Positions 1 through 8,126 of a stretch of 14,070 nucleotides of DNA are shown piece by piece. The notes beneath the pieces are model-generated. The model ran no database searches, was not told the DNA's origin, and was given only the letters and a program-made list of their open reading frames with translations. Made by a program: the position numbers and the translations under genes. The stretch spans positions 1-14,070 of the forward strand of contig JABFVJ010000346.1 of assembly GCA_013362835.1 (NCBI GenBank), in the 5' to 3' direction. The stretch comes from Nonomuraea sp. (GTDB taxonomy: Bacteria > Actinomycetota > Actinomycetes > Streptosporangiales > Streptosporangiaceae). Position 1 is the stretch's first letter. Each line of letters opens with the position of its first letter.

Positions 1-4
1 GTGC

Positions 5-122
5 TCATGCGGAGTCGGCTGAGCGGTGCCGGACAATCCTCACGCGGAGTCGGCTGTCTCGGGGTGGTCGTCCTCGCACCGAGTCGGTTGTGCGGTGTTG
101 GATCGGTCTCGTGCGCGGTCGG
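5..122. repeat. Degenerate 34-35 nt tandem direct repeat
   Basis: Three units share the core GAGTCGG at 12-18, 47-53 and 81-87, giving periods of 35 and 34 nt. The first two share GCGGAGTCGGCTG exactly, and TCCTC recurs at 37-41 and 71-75. A decayed fourth copy (GCGGTCGG) lies near 115-122. The period is not a multiple of three, so coding repeats are unlikely. The array lies just 3' of the leftward BpsA-like gene and may continue beyond the window edge. No function is recognised. It could be a 3' structural element or a decaying minisatellite. Confidence 0.5.
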
Positions 123-138
123 GAGAGTGTGGCCAGGC

Positions 139-166
139 GGGGAGGGGGTCGGGTGGGGTCAGGGGG
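139..166 (+). other. G-quadruplex motif (five G-tracts) over the stop codon of the BpsA-like gene
   Basis: The plus strand shows five G-tracts of 4, 5, 3, 4 and 5 at 139-142, 144-148, 151-153, 155-158 and 162-166. They are separated by loops of 1, 2, 1 and 3 nt, a textbook G4 pattern. The stop codon of the leftward gene (159-161 on the complement) forms the last loop. For that gene the plus strand is the template, so the transcript is C-rich here. A G4 in the template strand could pause polymerase at the gene's end. That role is inference. Confidence 0.6.
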
Positions 167-1700
167 TTGTTGTGGTGAGGGCGGTGGTGGTGGTCGAGAC
201 TGCCTCGGGGAGGGTGGTCAGGCGGTGGAGAGGGGCCTCCAAGGGGGTGAGGTCTTCTGCCCATGGGGCCGCCTGGCGGATGAGGGCGCGGGCCTCGTTC
301 TTGGTCAAGGTCGTGCCCTGGGTACGGGCCGCCGCGATGAGGGCTTCGCGCCAGGTGTTGGTGAGCTTGGCGTGGCCGTTGTCGAGGATCCTGCGGAGGG
401 TCGCGGCGGCCTCCTCCTCGGGGTACGGCCGGCGTACGGCGTCGAGCGTCGCGCCGGAGCGGTGACCGTCGTAGAGAGCGGACAGTACGTCGGGCAGCGC
501 CGGCAGGTCCTGCCCCCACACGCGTACGTGAGCGGCACGGGTGGCCAGCAGCACGCGGGGGAGCGCGGCCTCCAGGCCGGGCGGCAGCGCGACGGCCACC
601 CGCTCGACGGCGGCCGCGTACGGCTTGGCCAGCCACGTCGAGAGCCTGACCCGGGGCTGCGGCAGCTCCTTGGGCCAGTCGCCGACCAGCAGGTCGGGGG
701 CGAAGTCGCCCAGGTCGGGCACCGGCACCGAGGACGGGGCCGACTCGACGGACTGCGGGCCCTGCGTGTAGATGGCCGTGGCCTGACGGTTGAGCCGGGC
801 GGCGACGGCGGGACGGGTCTTGGTGGTGGGACGCAGCACGTAGAGGTCGGCCGCCGACCCGATCGCTTCCGCCCCGAAATAGCGGTTGAAATCCGGGTAA
901 ATCGCCTCATAGACGAGGTTGAGCTCCGACAACGCCTGCTGCACCTTGAAGGCCAGCATCGGCGTACGCTCGCTCGCCCCGTACGCCACCAGCACCCGCC
1001 CGTCGGCCCGCACCCCCTCCAGCGCCCGCGCCGCGAACAGCCCGATCCCCTCCGGCGTGTACGGCGGGTCGGTGAACGCCAGGTCGTGCTCCCGAGCCGA
1101 GGCCGGCAGCCCCAGCCGCAGGTCGGCCCAGCGGGTGCGGACCCCGAGATCCTGGTCGTCGATGTAGGCCAGGATGCGCTCGTCGACGTCGACCACCGTG
1201 ACCTCGGCCTCGGGGTGGACCAGCTTGACGGCCAGCGAGGTCAGATCGTGGTCGCCGACGCACAGCAGCCGCGACCCCGGCAGCCAGAACCGGGCCCCGA
1301 GCAGCAGCGCCCGGCGCAGCGCCGTCTCCGGCGTGGCCGAGACGTGGTCGAGCACGTGACGGGCGCGCGGCGCCCCCGCGACCAGCTCGGTCAGGCGTTC
1401 GAGCACGTGGGCGTAGTGGGGGAGCAGGTGGGCCACCGGATCGTCGGGGGCCGGCGCCATGGCCAGGAGGTCCTGGTAGGCGGGCGTGTCGAGCTCGGGC
1501 ACCCGGAACCGGTCACCGGACCGCTCCAGGCGCAGCTCGCGCAGCAGCGCCTCGATCGTCCGCCTGGACGTGGCCGTCTGCCGGACGAGGCCGGCCAGCG
1601 ACCACCACTGCCCGTCGCACAGGAGGGTGAGGGCGTGCCTCAGCCGCCTGCTGTCGACCCCCGCCTCGGCGAGCAGGCGCTCAACCCCGTCACGATCCAT
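159..1700 (-). CDS. Bis-aminopropyl-spermidine synthase (BpsA)-like protein with C-terminal extension
   Basis: The 513-aa protein resembles the BpsA/DUF43 family. Characterised archaeal members transfer aminopropyl groups from decarboxylated S-adenosylmethionine to spermidine, making branched polyamines. Residues 15-60 look like the family's N-terminal winged helix. Residues 117-290 carry a Rossmann-type catalytic domain with GDHDLTS at 149-155 (archaeal enzymes have GDDD), DVDERIL at 171-177, [11 protein letters not shown] at 209-219 and DFNRYFG at 270-276. The final 220 or so residues exceed the roughly 350-aa archaeal enzymes, match no domain I recognise, and end in a Thr-rich tail. The ATG at 1700 has no strong Shine-Dalgarno; TAGGGT lies 6 nt upstream, suggesting a leaderless mRNA. 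It is transcribed away from gltB. The family call is good; the substrate is uncertain, because aspartate-to-histidine in GDHD may alter activity. A DNA or RNA methyltransferase with a DPPY motif is the main alternative. Confidence 0.78.
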   Translation of the reverse strand: MDRDGVERLLAEAGVDSRRLRHALTLLCDGQWWSLAGLVRQTATSRRTIEALLRELRLERSGDRFRVPELDTPAYQDLLAMAPAPDDPVAHLLPHYAHVLERLTELVAGAPRARHVLDHVSATPETALRRALLLGARFWLPGSRLLCVGDHDLTSLAVKLVHPEAEVTVVDVDERILAYIDDQDLGVRTRWADLRLGLPASAREHDLAFTDPPYTPEGIGLFAARALEGVRADGRVLVAYGASERTPMLAFKVQQALSELNLVYEAIYPDFNRYFGAEAIGSAADLYVLRPTTKTRPAVAARLNRQATAIYTQGPQSVESAPSSVPVPDLGDFAPDLLVGDWPKELPQPRVRLSTWLAKPYAAAVERVAVALPPGLEAALPRVLLATRAAHVRVWGQDLPALPDVLSALYDGHRSGATLDAVRRPYPEEEAAATLRRILDNGHAKLTNTWREALIAAARTQGTTLTKNEARALIRQAAPWAEDLTPLEAPLHRLTTLPEAVSTTTTALTTTTP

Positions 1701-1736
1701 GGCGCAACCCTATCGAGGACCCGCCCCGGCTCACTC
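1701..1736 (-). promoter_or_regulatory. Candidate leaderless promoter of the BpsA-like gene
   Basis: Read on the minus strand, TAGGGT (1712 to 1707) fits an actinobacterial TANNNT -10 element. Exactly 6 nt separate it from the ATG at 1700, which would place transcription start on the A of the start codon. A weak -35 candidate, GTGAGC (1734 to 1729), lies 16 nt further upstream. The AGGG within the -10 could instead be a poor Shine-Dalgarno. Confidence 0.4.
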
Positions 1737-1839
1737 GCCCGCCGCGGAGGGGCGCCCGGCCCCGGACGGCGGGGACGGAAGAGCGGGAGGGGCTTGTGGT
1801 GGCGGTGGGGCCACAGGGATGTGAGCTGGGAATTCCGGA

Positions 1840-1865
1840 GGGTGGGTCCGGGGTTTGGGATAGGG
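1840..1865 (+). other. G-quadruplex motif in the gltB upstream region
   Basis: Five G-tracts occur at 1840-1842, 1844-1846, 1850-1853, 1857-1859 and 1863-1865. Loops are T, TCC, TTT and ATA, so every loop is 1-3 nt. This is a strong canonical G4 on the gltB coding strand, about 160-185 nt before its start codon and inside the divergent intergenic region. It ends 12 nt before the nested inverted repeat at 1878-1924. Depending on the unmapped gltB transcription start it would act in DNA or in the leader RNA. Confidence 0.6.
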
Positions 1866-1877
1866 AGTTCGCATGCT

Positions 1878-1924
1878 GGAATCGTGCCGAATGTTCGCAA
1901 TGCGGACGTGGCGGGCACCATTCC
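1878..1924 (+). promoter_or_regulatory. Nested inverted repeat upstream of gltB (operator or leader-RNA hairpin)
   Basis: The outer arms GGAATCGTGCC (1878-1888) and GGCACCATTCC (1914-1924) match as an inverted repeat at 10 of 11 positions. Inside lies GTTCGCA-A-TGCGGAC (1893-1907), a second inverted repeat with one mismatch. The two dyads are nearly concentric, centred at 1901 and 1900. As RNA it folds into a lower 11-bp stem (one C-C mismatch), an internal loop, and an upper 6-bp stem with one G-U pair and triloop AAU. GTTCGCA is also directly repeated at 1867-1873. Either a large dyad operator or a structured gltB leader would fit. The rest of 1701-2024 shows only GGAATTCC (1829-1836), short GC-rich inverted repeats and the gltB Shine-Dalgarno. 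Confidence 0.5.
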
Positions 1925-2024
1925 GGCAGGGTGCGGTAACCTCTACCCACGATATGCAGCAGGGCCAACGTCGTCCCCGCCTGTAGCGCAGTTCTGGACA
2001 GACGAAGACGACGGGAGGGATTCA

Positions 2025-5000
2025 ATGCCTGCTGCCCACCTCGGATTCCCCGAGCCTCAGGGCCTCTACCACCCCGCCAACGAGCATGATGCCTGCGGTG
2101 TCGCCATGGTTGCCGACGTCGCCGGCCGCCGGGGGCATGGGATCGTGGTCAAGGCGCTGACGGCGTTGTGCAATCTCGACCACCGGGGGGCCAAGGGTAG
2201 CGAGCCGGACACCGGCGACGGAGCCGGGATCCTGACGCAGATCCCCGATGGGTTCTACCGCGCGAGCGTGCCGTTCGCGCTGCCCGAGGCCGGCGCGTAC
2301 GCGACCGGCATCGCCTTCCTGCCGTTCGACGAGCAGGCCAGGGGCATCGCCACCGGCCTGATCGAGGAGATCGCGGCCGAGGAGGGCCTCACCGTACTGG
2401 GCTGGCGGGACGTGCCCGTGGACCGTGCCCTTCCGGGCCCGAGCGCCCGCGCCGTCATGCCGCACTTCGCCCAGCTCTTCGTGGCGGGCCCCGCGGGCGA
2501 GCAGGGCATCGACCTCGACCGCCTGGCGTTCTGCCTGCGCAAGCGCGCCGAGCACGAGGCCGACGTCTACTTCCCCTCGCTGTCGGCCCGTACGGTCGTC
2601 TACAAGGGCATGCTCACGCCCGACCAGGTCGAGCCGTTCTTCCCCGACCTGAGCGACGAGCGTTACGAGAGCGCGATCGCGCTGGTGCACTCGCGGTTCT
2701 CGACCAACACGTTCCCGAGCTGGCCGCTGGCCCACCCCTACCGTTACATCGCGCACAACGGCGAGATCAACACGGTCAAGGGCAACCGCAACTGGATGCG
2801 CGCCCGCGAGGCGATGCTCTCTTCCGCCCACATCCCGGGCGACATTTCACGTCTTTTCCCCATCTGCGACCCGGATGGCAGCGACACCGCCAGCTTCGAC
2901 GAGGCCCTGGAGCTCCTGCACATCGGCGGCCGGAGCCTGCCCCACGCGGTGCTCATGATGATCCCCGAGGCGTGGGAGAACCACACCGAGATGGACCCGG
3001 CGCGCCGGGCCTTCTATGAGTTCCACTCCTCCCTCATGGAGGCCTGGGACGGCCCCGCCTCGATCACCTTCACCGACGGCACCCTCGCCGGCGCGGTCCT
3101 CGACCGTAACGGCCTGCGCCCCGGCCGGTTCTGGGTGACCGCCGACGGCCTCGTCGTGCTGGCCTCCGAGGCCGGCGTGCTCGACTTCAAGCCCGAGGAC
3201 GTCGTCCGCAAGGGCCGCCTGCAGCCGGGCCGGATGTTCCTCATCGACACCGCCCGCGGCAAGATCATCGAGGACGACGAGATCAAGGCCGAGCTGGCCG
3301 CCGCGCTCCCGTACGAGGAGTGGCTGCACGCCGGTCTGGTCAGGTTCGAGGAGCTGCCCGCGCGGCAGCGGGAGATCCCCACGCACGAGGCGCTGGTCAA
3401 GCGGCAGCAGACCTTCGGCTATACCGAGGAAGAGCTGCGGATCATCCTGTCGCCCATGGCGAAGTCGGGCGCCGAGCCGATCGGCTCCATGGGCACCGAC
3501 ACGCCGGTCGCGGTGCTGAGCGAGAAGCCCAGGCTCCTGTTCGACTACTTCACGCAGCTGTTCGCGCAGGTCACGAACCCGCCGCTGGACGCCATCCGTG
3601 AAGAGCTGGTCACCTCCCTGGCCAGCGTGCTCGGCCCCGAGGGCAACCTGCTCGACCCGGGCCCGACCACGTGCCGCCAGCTCGTGCTGCCGTACCCGGT
3701 GATCGACAACGACGAGCTCGCCAAGATCATCCACATCAACGACGAGCACGACCTCCCCGGCTTCCACCCGCACGTCATCAGCGGCCTGTACGACGTCGCC
3801 GGCGGCGGCCAGGCGCTGCTGAACCGCCTGGAGGAGATCAGGTCCGAGGCGTCCAAGGCCATCGCGAACGGCGCGCGCATCATCGTGCTGTCCGACCGCG
3901 GCTCCTCCGACGCGCTCGCCCCGATCCCGTCGCTGCTGCTGACCGGCGCGGTGCACCACCACCTGATCCAGGAGAAGACCCGCACCAAGATCGGCCTGGT
4001 CATCGAGACCGGCGAGGCCCGCGAGTGCCACCACATGGCGCTGCTCATCGGCTACGGCGCCGGGGCGGTCAACCCGTACCTGGCGATCGAGACGGTCGAG
4101 GACCTGGTCGACACCGGGGTGCTGGCGATCGACAAGCACAAGGCCGTGCGTAACCTGATCAAGGCGTACGGCAAGGGCGTCATCAAGGTCATGTCCAAGA
4201 TGGGCGTGTCCACGGTGGCCTCCTACACCGGCGCGCAGATCTTCGAGGCGCTCGGCCTGAGCCAGGAGGTCATCGACGCCTGCTTCACCGGCACGACCTC
4301 CCGCCTCGGCGGCGTCGGCTTCGACGTGCTGGCCGAGGAGACCGCGCAGCGGCACCGCCACGCCTACCCGCGCGTGGAGAACGCCCACCGCAGGCTCCAG
4401 GTCGGCGGCGAGTACCAGTGGCGGCGCGAGGGCGAGCCGCACCTGTTCAACCCCGAGACCGTCTTCAAGCTGCAGCACGCCACCAGGACCCGCCGCTACG
4501 AGATCTTCAAGGAGTACACGAACCTCGTGGACTCCCAGGCGGAGCGGCTGATGACCCTGCGCGGCCTGTTCAGGCTGCGCCAGGGTAAGTCGATCCCGAT
4601 CGACGAGGTCGAGCCGGTCGAGAGCATCGTCAAGCGCTTCTCCACCGGCGCGATGTCGTACGGCTCGATCTCGATGGAGGCGCACGAGACGCTCGCCATC
4701 GCGATGAACCGGCTCGGCGGCAAGTCCAACACCGGCGAGGGCGGCGAGGACCCCGAGCGCCTGTACGACGCCACCCGCAGGTCGGCGATCAAGCAGGTCG
4801 CCTCCGGCCGGTTCGGCGTGACCAGCGAGTACCTGGTCAACGCGGCCGACCTGCAGATCAAGATGGCCCAGGGCGCCAAGCCCGGCGAGGGCGGCCAGCT
4901 CCCGGGCCACAAGGTCTACCCGTGGATCGCCAAGACCCGGCACTCCACGCCCGGCGTCGGCCTCATCTCGCCGCCGCCGCACCACGACATCTACTCGATC

Positions 5001-6530
5001 GAGGACCTCGCCCAGCTCATCCACGACCTGAAGAACTCCAACCCGGAGGCCAGGGTCCACGTGAAGCTGGTCGCCGAGGTCGGGGTCGGCACGGTCGCGG
5101 CGGGCGTGTCCAAGGCGCACGCCGACGTGGTGCTCATCTCCGGCCACGACGGCGGCACCGGCGCCTCGCCGCTGACCTCGCTCAAGCACGCGGGCGCCCC
5201 CTGGGAGCTCGGCCTGGCCGAGACCCAGCAGACGCTGCTGCTGAACAACCTGCGCGACCGCATCGTCGTCCAGGTCGACGGCCAGCTCAAGACCGGTCGC
5301 GACGTCGTCATCGCCGCCCTGCTCGGCGCCGAGGAGTACGGCTTCGCCACCGCGCCGCTCGTCGTCTCGGGCTGCGTGATGATGCGGGTCTGCCACCTCG
5401 ACACCTGCCCGGTGGGCGTGGCCACGCAGAACCCCGAGCTGCGCAAGCGGTTCAGCGGCAAGCCCGAGTTCGTGGTCAACTTCTTCGAGTTCATCGCGCA
5501 GGAGATCCGCGAATACCTCGCCGAGCTGGGCTTCCGCTCGCTCGACGAGGCGATCGGACACGTCGAGATGCTGGACATGACGGCGGCCGAGGACCACTGG
5601 AAGGCCGGCGGCCTCGACCTGTCGCCGATCCTGCACCAGCCCGAGCTGCCCGAAGGCACGCCCAAGCGCCGCACGGTCACCCAGGACCACGGCCTTGAGC
5701 ACGCGCTGGACAACACCCTGATCCAGCTCGCCGAGGGCGCGCTCGACGACGGCACCCCGGTCACGCTGGAGCTGCCCATCCGCAACGTGAACCGTACGGT
5801 CGGCACCATGCTCGGCTACCAGGTCACCAAGCGTCACGGCGGCAAGGGCCTGCCCGAGAACACGATCGACATCTCCTTCACCGGCTCGGCGGGCAACTCG
5901 TTCGGCGCGTTCGTGCCGCGCGGCATCACGCTGCGCCTGACCGGCGACGCCAACGACTACCTCGGCAAGGGCCTGTCGGGCGGGCGGATCACCGTCCGGC
6001 CGCACGAGGAGGCCCCGCTCGACGGCCACATCATCTCCGGCAACGTCGCCCTGTACGGCGCCACGTCCGGCGAGGTGTTCATCCGCGGCGTGGTCGGCGA
6101 GCGCTTCTGCGTCCGCAACTCCGGCGCCACGGCGGTCGTGGAGGGCGTGGGCGACCACGGGTGCGAGTACATGACCGGCGGCAAGGCGGTCGTGCTCGGC
6201 CCGACCGGGCGCAACTTCGCGGCCGGCATGTCGGGCGGCATCGCCTACCTGCTCGACATCAAGCCCGAGCGGGTCAACCGCGAGATGGTCGCCATCGAGG
6301 AGCTGACCGAGGAGGACGGCGAGTTCCTGAAGGAGACCGTCGAGAAGCACTTCGCCGAGACCGGCTCCCCGGTGGCCAAGCAGCTGCTGGCCGACTGGGA
6401 TTCCGCGCTCGCCCGGTTCGGCAAGATCATGCCGACCGACTACAAGAGGGTGCTGGCCGCCGCCGAGGCCGCCCGCGCCGAAGGCAGGGACATCGACGAG
6501 GCGGTCATGTCGGCCGCTGTTCAGGGCTAA
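2025..6530 (+). CDS. gltB: Glutamate synthase (NADPH) large subunit
   Basis: The 1501-aa alpha subunit of bacterial GOGAT hydrolyses glutamine, channels ammonia, and forms glutamate from 2-oxoglutarate with electrons from the GltD subunit. A 23-residue propeptide precedes Cys24 in [10 protein letters not shown], the expected N-terminal nucleophile of the class II amidotransferase domain (about 24-430). The central domain spans about 450-760, including [20 protein letters not shown] near 475. The FMN-binding synthase domain covers about 840-1200. Its 3Fe-4S cysteines C1117, C1123 and C1128 show the expected C-X5-C-X4-C spacing. The C-terminal GXGXG beta-helix covers about 1270-1450. Length is normal. 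The ATG at 2025 follows GGGAGG (2013-2018) with a 6-nt gap. The frame stays open upstream to position 90, but that stretch is antisense to the BpsA-like gene plus intergenic DNA and is not part of the protein. Confidence 0.98.
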   Translation: MPAAHLGFPEPQGLYHPANEHDACGVAMVADVAGRRGHGIVVKALTALCNLDHRGAKGSEPDTGDGAGILTQIPDGFYRASVPFALPEAGAYATGIAFLPFDEQARGIATGLIEEIAAEEGLTVLGWRDVPVDRALPGPSARAVMPHFAQLFVAGPAGEQGIDLDRLAFCLRKRAEHEADVYFPSLSARTVVYKGMLTPDQVEPFFPDLSDERYESAIALVHSRFSTNTFPSWPLAHPYRYIAHNGEINTVKGNRNWMRAREAMLSSAHIPGDISRLFPICDPDGSDTASFDEALELLHIGGRSLPHAVLMMIPEAWENHTEMDPARRAFYEFHSSLMEAWDGPASITFTDGTLAGAVLDRNGLRPGRFWVTADGLVVLASEAGVLDFKPEDVVRKGRLQPGRMFLIDTARGKIIEDDEIKAELAAALPYEEWLHAGLVRFEELPARQREIPTHEALVKRQQTFGYTEEELRIILSPMAKSGAEPIGSMGTDTPVAVLSEKPRLLFDYFTQLFAQVTNPPLDAIREELVTSLASVLGPEGNLLDPGPTTCRQLVLPYPVIDNDELAKIIHINDEHDLPGFHPHVISGLYDVAGGGQALLNRLEEIRSEASKAIANGARIIVLSDRGSSDALAPIPSLLLTGAVHHHLIQEKTRTKIGLVIETGEARECHHMALLIGYGAGAVNPYLAIETVEDLVDTGVLAIDKHKAVRNLIKAYGKGVIKVMSKMGVSTVASYTGAQIFEALGLSQEVIDACFTGTTSRLGGVGFDVLAEETAQRHRHAYPRVENAHRRLQVGGEYQWRREGEPHLFNPETVFKLQHATRTRRYEIFKEYTNLVDSQAERLMTLRGLFRLRQGKSIPIDEVEPVESIVKRFSTGAMSYGSISMEAHETLAIAMNRLGGKSNTGEGGEDPERLYDATRRSAIKQVASGRFGVTSEYLVNAADLQIKMAQGAKPGEGGQLPGHKVYPWIAKTRHSTPGVGLISPPPHHDIYSIEDLAQLIHDLKNSNPEARVHVKLVAEVGVGTVAAGVSKAHADVVLISGHDGGTGASPLTSLKHAGAPWELGLAETQQTLLLNNLRDRIVVQVDGQLKTGRDVVIAALLGAEEYGFATAPLVVSGCVMMRVCHLDTCPVGVATQNPELRKRFSGKPEFVVNFFEFIAQEIREYLAELGFRSLDEAIGHVEMLDMTAAEDHWKAGGLDLSPILHQPELPEGTPKRRTVTQDHGLEHALDNTLIQLAEGALDDGTPVTLELPIRNVNRTVGTMLGYQVTKRHGGKGLPENTIDISFTGSAGNSFGAFVPRGITLRLTGDANDYLGKGLSGGRITVRPHEEAPLDGHIISGNVALYGATSGEVFIRGVVGERFCVRNSGATAVVEGVGDHGCEYMTGGKAVVLGPTGRNFAAGMSGGIAYLLDIKPERVNREMVAIEELTEEDGEFLKETVEKHFAETGSPVAKQLLADWDSALARFGKIMPTDYKRVLAAAEAARAEGRDIDEAVMSAAVQG

Positions 6531-6544
6531 GGGAGGCGTACTCG

Positions 6545-8023
6545 ATGGCTGACCCCAAGGGTTTTCTCACGCACGAACGGGAGCTGCCGGCGCGCCGTCC
6601 CGTGGACGTCCGCATCAGCGACTGGCGGGAGGTCTACCAGGACTTCCCGCAGGAGAAGCTGACCAAGCAGGCGGCCCGCTGCATGGACTGCGGCATCCCG
6701 TTCTGCCACAACGGCTGCCCGCTCGGGAACCTCATCCCCGAGTGGAACGACCTCGTCTACCGCACCGACTGGCGCGAGGCGATCGAGCGGCTGCACGCCA
6801 CGAACAACTTCCCGGAGTTCACCGGCAGGCTCTGCCCGGCTCCGTGCGAGGCGGCGTGCGTGCTCGGCATCAACTCCGACCCGGTCGCGATCAAGCGGGT
6901 CGAGGTCGAGATCATCGACCGCGCGTTCGCCGAGGGCTGGGTGACCCCGCGGCCCCCGGCCGTCCGTACGGGCAAGAAGGTCGCGGTCGTCGGCTCGGGC
7001 CCCGCGGGCCTGGCCGCCGCCCAGCAGCTCACCAGGGCCGGGCACGACGTGGTGGTGTTCGAACGCGCCGACCGCATCGGCGGCCTGCTGCGTTACGGCA
7101 TCCCCGAGTTCAAGATGGAGAAGCGCCACATCGAGCGGCGCCTGGAGCAGATGCGGGCCGAGGGCACCGAGTTCCGCACCGGCGTCAACGTCGGCGTCGA
7201 CGTCACCGCCGCCGAGCTGCGCGAGCAGTTCGACGCCGTGGTGCTGTCGGGCGGCGCGACCGCCTGGCGCGACCTGCCGGTGACCGGGCGTGAGCTCAAG
7301 GGCGTCTACCAGGCGATGGAGTACCTGCCGCTGTCCAACAAGGTCCAGGAGGGCGACTACGAGGTCGCGCCCGTCTCGGCCGAGGGCAAGCACGTGGTGG
7401 TGATCGGCGGCGGCGACACCGGCGCCGACTGCATCGGCACCGCGATCAGGCAGGGCGCCGCGTCGGTGACCCAGCTGGAGATCATGCCGCAGCCGCCCGC
7501 GTCGAGGCCCGGCAGCCAGCCGTGGCCGACGTTCCCCATCCTGTTCAAGATGGAGAGCGCGCACGAGGAGCTGGCCGACGGCGACGGGGAGCGCGTCTAC
7601 GCGGTCTCCACCACCGAGTTCGTGGGCGACGCCGACGGCAACGTCCGGGCGCTGCGCCTGGTCGAGGTCGAGGGGCCGCAGAACGGCTTCAAGCCGATCC
7701 CCGGCACCGAGCGGGAGATCCCGGCCGAGCTGGTCACGCTGTCCATGGGCTTCCTCGGGCCGGAGAAGGGCGCCCTGCTGGAGGACCTGGCCCAGGTCGC
7801 GGGCGAGGGCTTCTACGACGCCCGCGGGAACGTGGCGCGGGACAAGACGTACATGTCGAAGGTCGACGGCGTGTTCGTGGCCGGTGACATGGGGCGCGGG
7901 CAGTCGCTCATCGTCTGGGCCATCGCCGAGGGGCGTTCGGCCGCCTCGGGCGTGGACCGGTACCTGAGCGGGGAGACGGCGCTGCCGTACCCGATCCTGC
8001 CGACGGCGCGTCCGCTGGTCTGA
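6545..8023 (+). CDS. gltD: Glutamate synthase (NADPH) small subunit
   Basis: The 492-aa beta subunit of GOGAT oxidises NADPH through FAD and passes electrons by 4Fe-4S clusters to GltB. The N-terminal cysteine motifs are C46, C49, C54, C58 and then C97, C101, C105, as in the family. VVGSGPAGLAA (148-158) is the FAD-binding Rossmann motif, VVIGGGDTGADC (285-296) the NADPH-binding one, and VFVAGDMGRGQSLIVWA near 447 the C-terminal FAD-contacting motif. The start lies 14 nt after the gltB stop, with GGGAGG at 6531-6536 directly after that stop, so the two genes form one operon. No missing motifs or breaks are seen. Length is typical. Confidence 0.98.
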   Translation: MADPKGFLTHERELPARRPVDVRISDWREVYQDFPQEKLTKQAARCMDCGIPFCHNGCPLGNLIPEWNDLVYRTDWREAIERLHATNNFPEFTGRLCPAPCEAACVLGINSDPVAIKRVEVEIIDRAFAEGWVTPRPPAVRTGKKVAVVGSGPAGLAAAQQLTRAGHDVVVFERADRIGGLLRYGIPEFKMEKRHIERRLEQMRAEGTEFRTGVNVGVDVTAAELREQFDAVVLSGGATAWRDLPVTGRELKGVYQAMEYLPLSNKVQEGDYEVAPVSAEGKHVVVIGGGDTGADCIGTAIRQGAASVTQLEIMPQPPASRPGSQPWPTFPILFKMESAHEELADGDGERVYAVSTTEFVGDADGNVRALRLVEVEGPQNGFKPIPGTEREIPAELVTLSMGFLGPEKGALLEDLAQVAGEGFYDARGNVARDKTYMSKVDGVFVAGDMGRGQSLIVWAIAEGRSAASGVDRYLSGETALPYPILPTARPLV

Positions 8024-8034
8024 CCGCCTGTACG

Positions 8035-8068
8035 AAGGCCCCGGAGCCGGACGGCTCCGGGGCTTTCT
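8035..8068 (+). terminator. Intrinsic terminator of the gltBD operon
   Basis: A perfect 11-bp GC-rich stem, GCCCCGGAGCC (8038-8048) with GGCTCCGGGGC (8053-8063), has a 4-nt loop. It extends by a G-U and two A-U pairs and runs into TTTCT. It starts 12-15 nt after the gltD stop and isolates gltBD from the TetR promoter that begins within 30 nt. Confidence 0.9.
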
Positions 8069-8081
8069 CATGTGCACACCC

Positions 8082-8126
8082 TGCAAGTCTTGCAGAGTGT
8101 GCAATTCTTGCGTAGAGTGCAAGGCG
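8082..8126 (+). promoter_or_regulatory. Leaderless tetR promoter with three phased 18-bp operator repeats
   Basis: TTGCAG (8090-8095) and TAGAGT (8113-8118) form a -35/-10 pair with an ideal 17-nt spacer. This places transcription start at about 8125-8126, on the GTG start codon. Three 18-nt direct repeats begin at 8082, 8100 and 8118, each opening with TGCAA. The first contains the perfect 13-bp palindrome TGCAAG-T-CTTGCA (8082-8094). The second contains TGCAATTCTTGCG (8100-8112), palindromic over GCAA/TTGC. The third keeps only the TGCAAG half-site (8118-8123). Sites cover -35, spacer and start, as expected of an autorepressor operator. The binding protein is presumably the adjacent TetR. 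Confidence 0.75.

Noticed and set aside
5..122. CRISPR array
   Set aside because: Units of 34-35 nt are directly abutting without unique spacers, and no cas genes are present. The array at 13920-14070 fails for the same reason.
1936..1951. Possible GlnR box (GTAAC then 6 nt) before gltB
   Set aside because: Only the first half resembles the GTnAC half-site; the partner position reads CCACG rather than GAAAC, so a GlnR site is not supported.
1969..2013. CGTCGTC/GACGACG inverted repeat next to the gltB Shine-Dalgarno
   Set aside because: Seven base pairs with a loop over 30 nt, in a GC-rich background; too weak to call a control hairpin.
90..2024. An open frame continuous with gltB extending 645 codons upstream
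   Set aside because: It is antisense to the BpsA-like gene and then crosses intergenic DNA. The composition is Gly/Arg/Gln-rich shadow sequence, and the propeptide plus Cys24 and a good Shine-Dalgarno fix the gltB start at 2025.
2847..6350. 1167-codon open frame on the minus strand opposite gltB
   Set aside because: Typical antisense shadow of a GC-rich gene. The translation is low-complexity Asp/Val/Leu/Arg-rich with no domain, and it lies wholly within a well-conserved gene.
8072..8125. Upstream ATG start for the TetR protein
   Set aside because: The added 18 residues would be encoded by the operator repeats and the promoter -10; TetR homology begins after the GTG at 8126.
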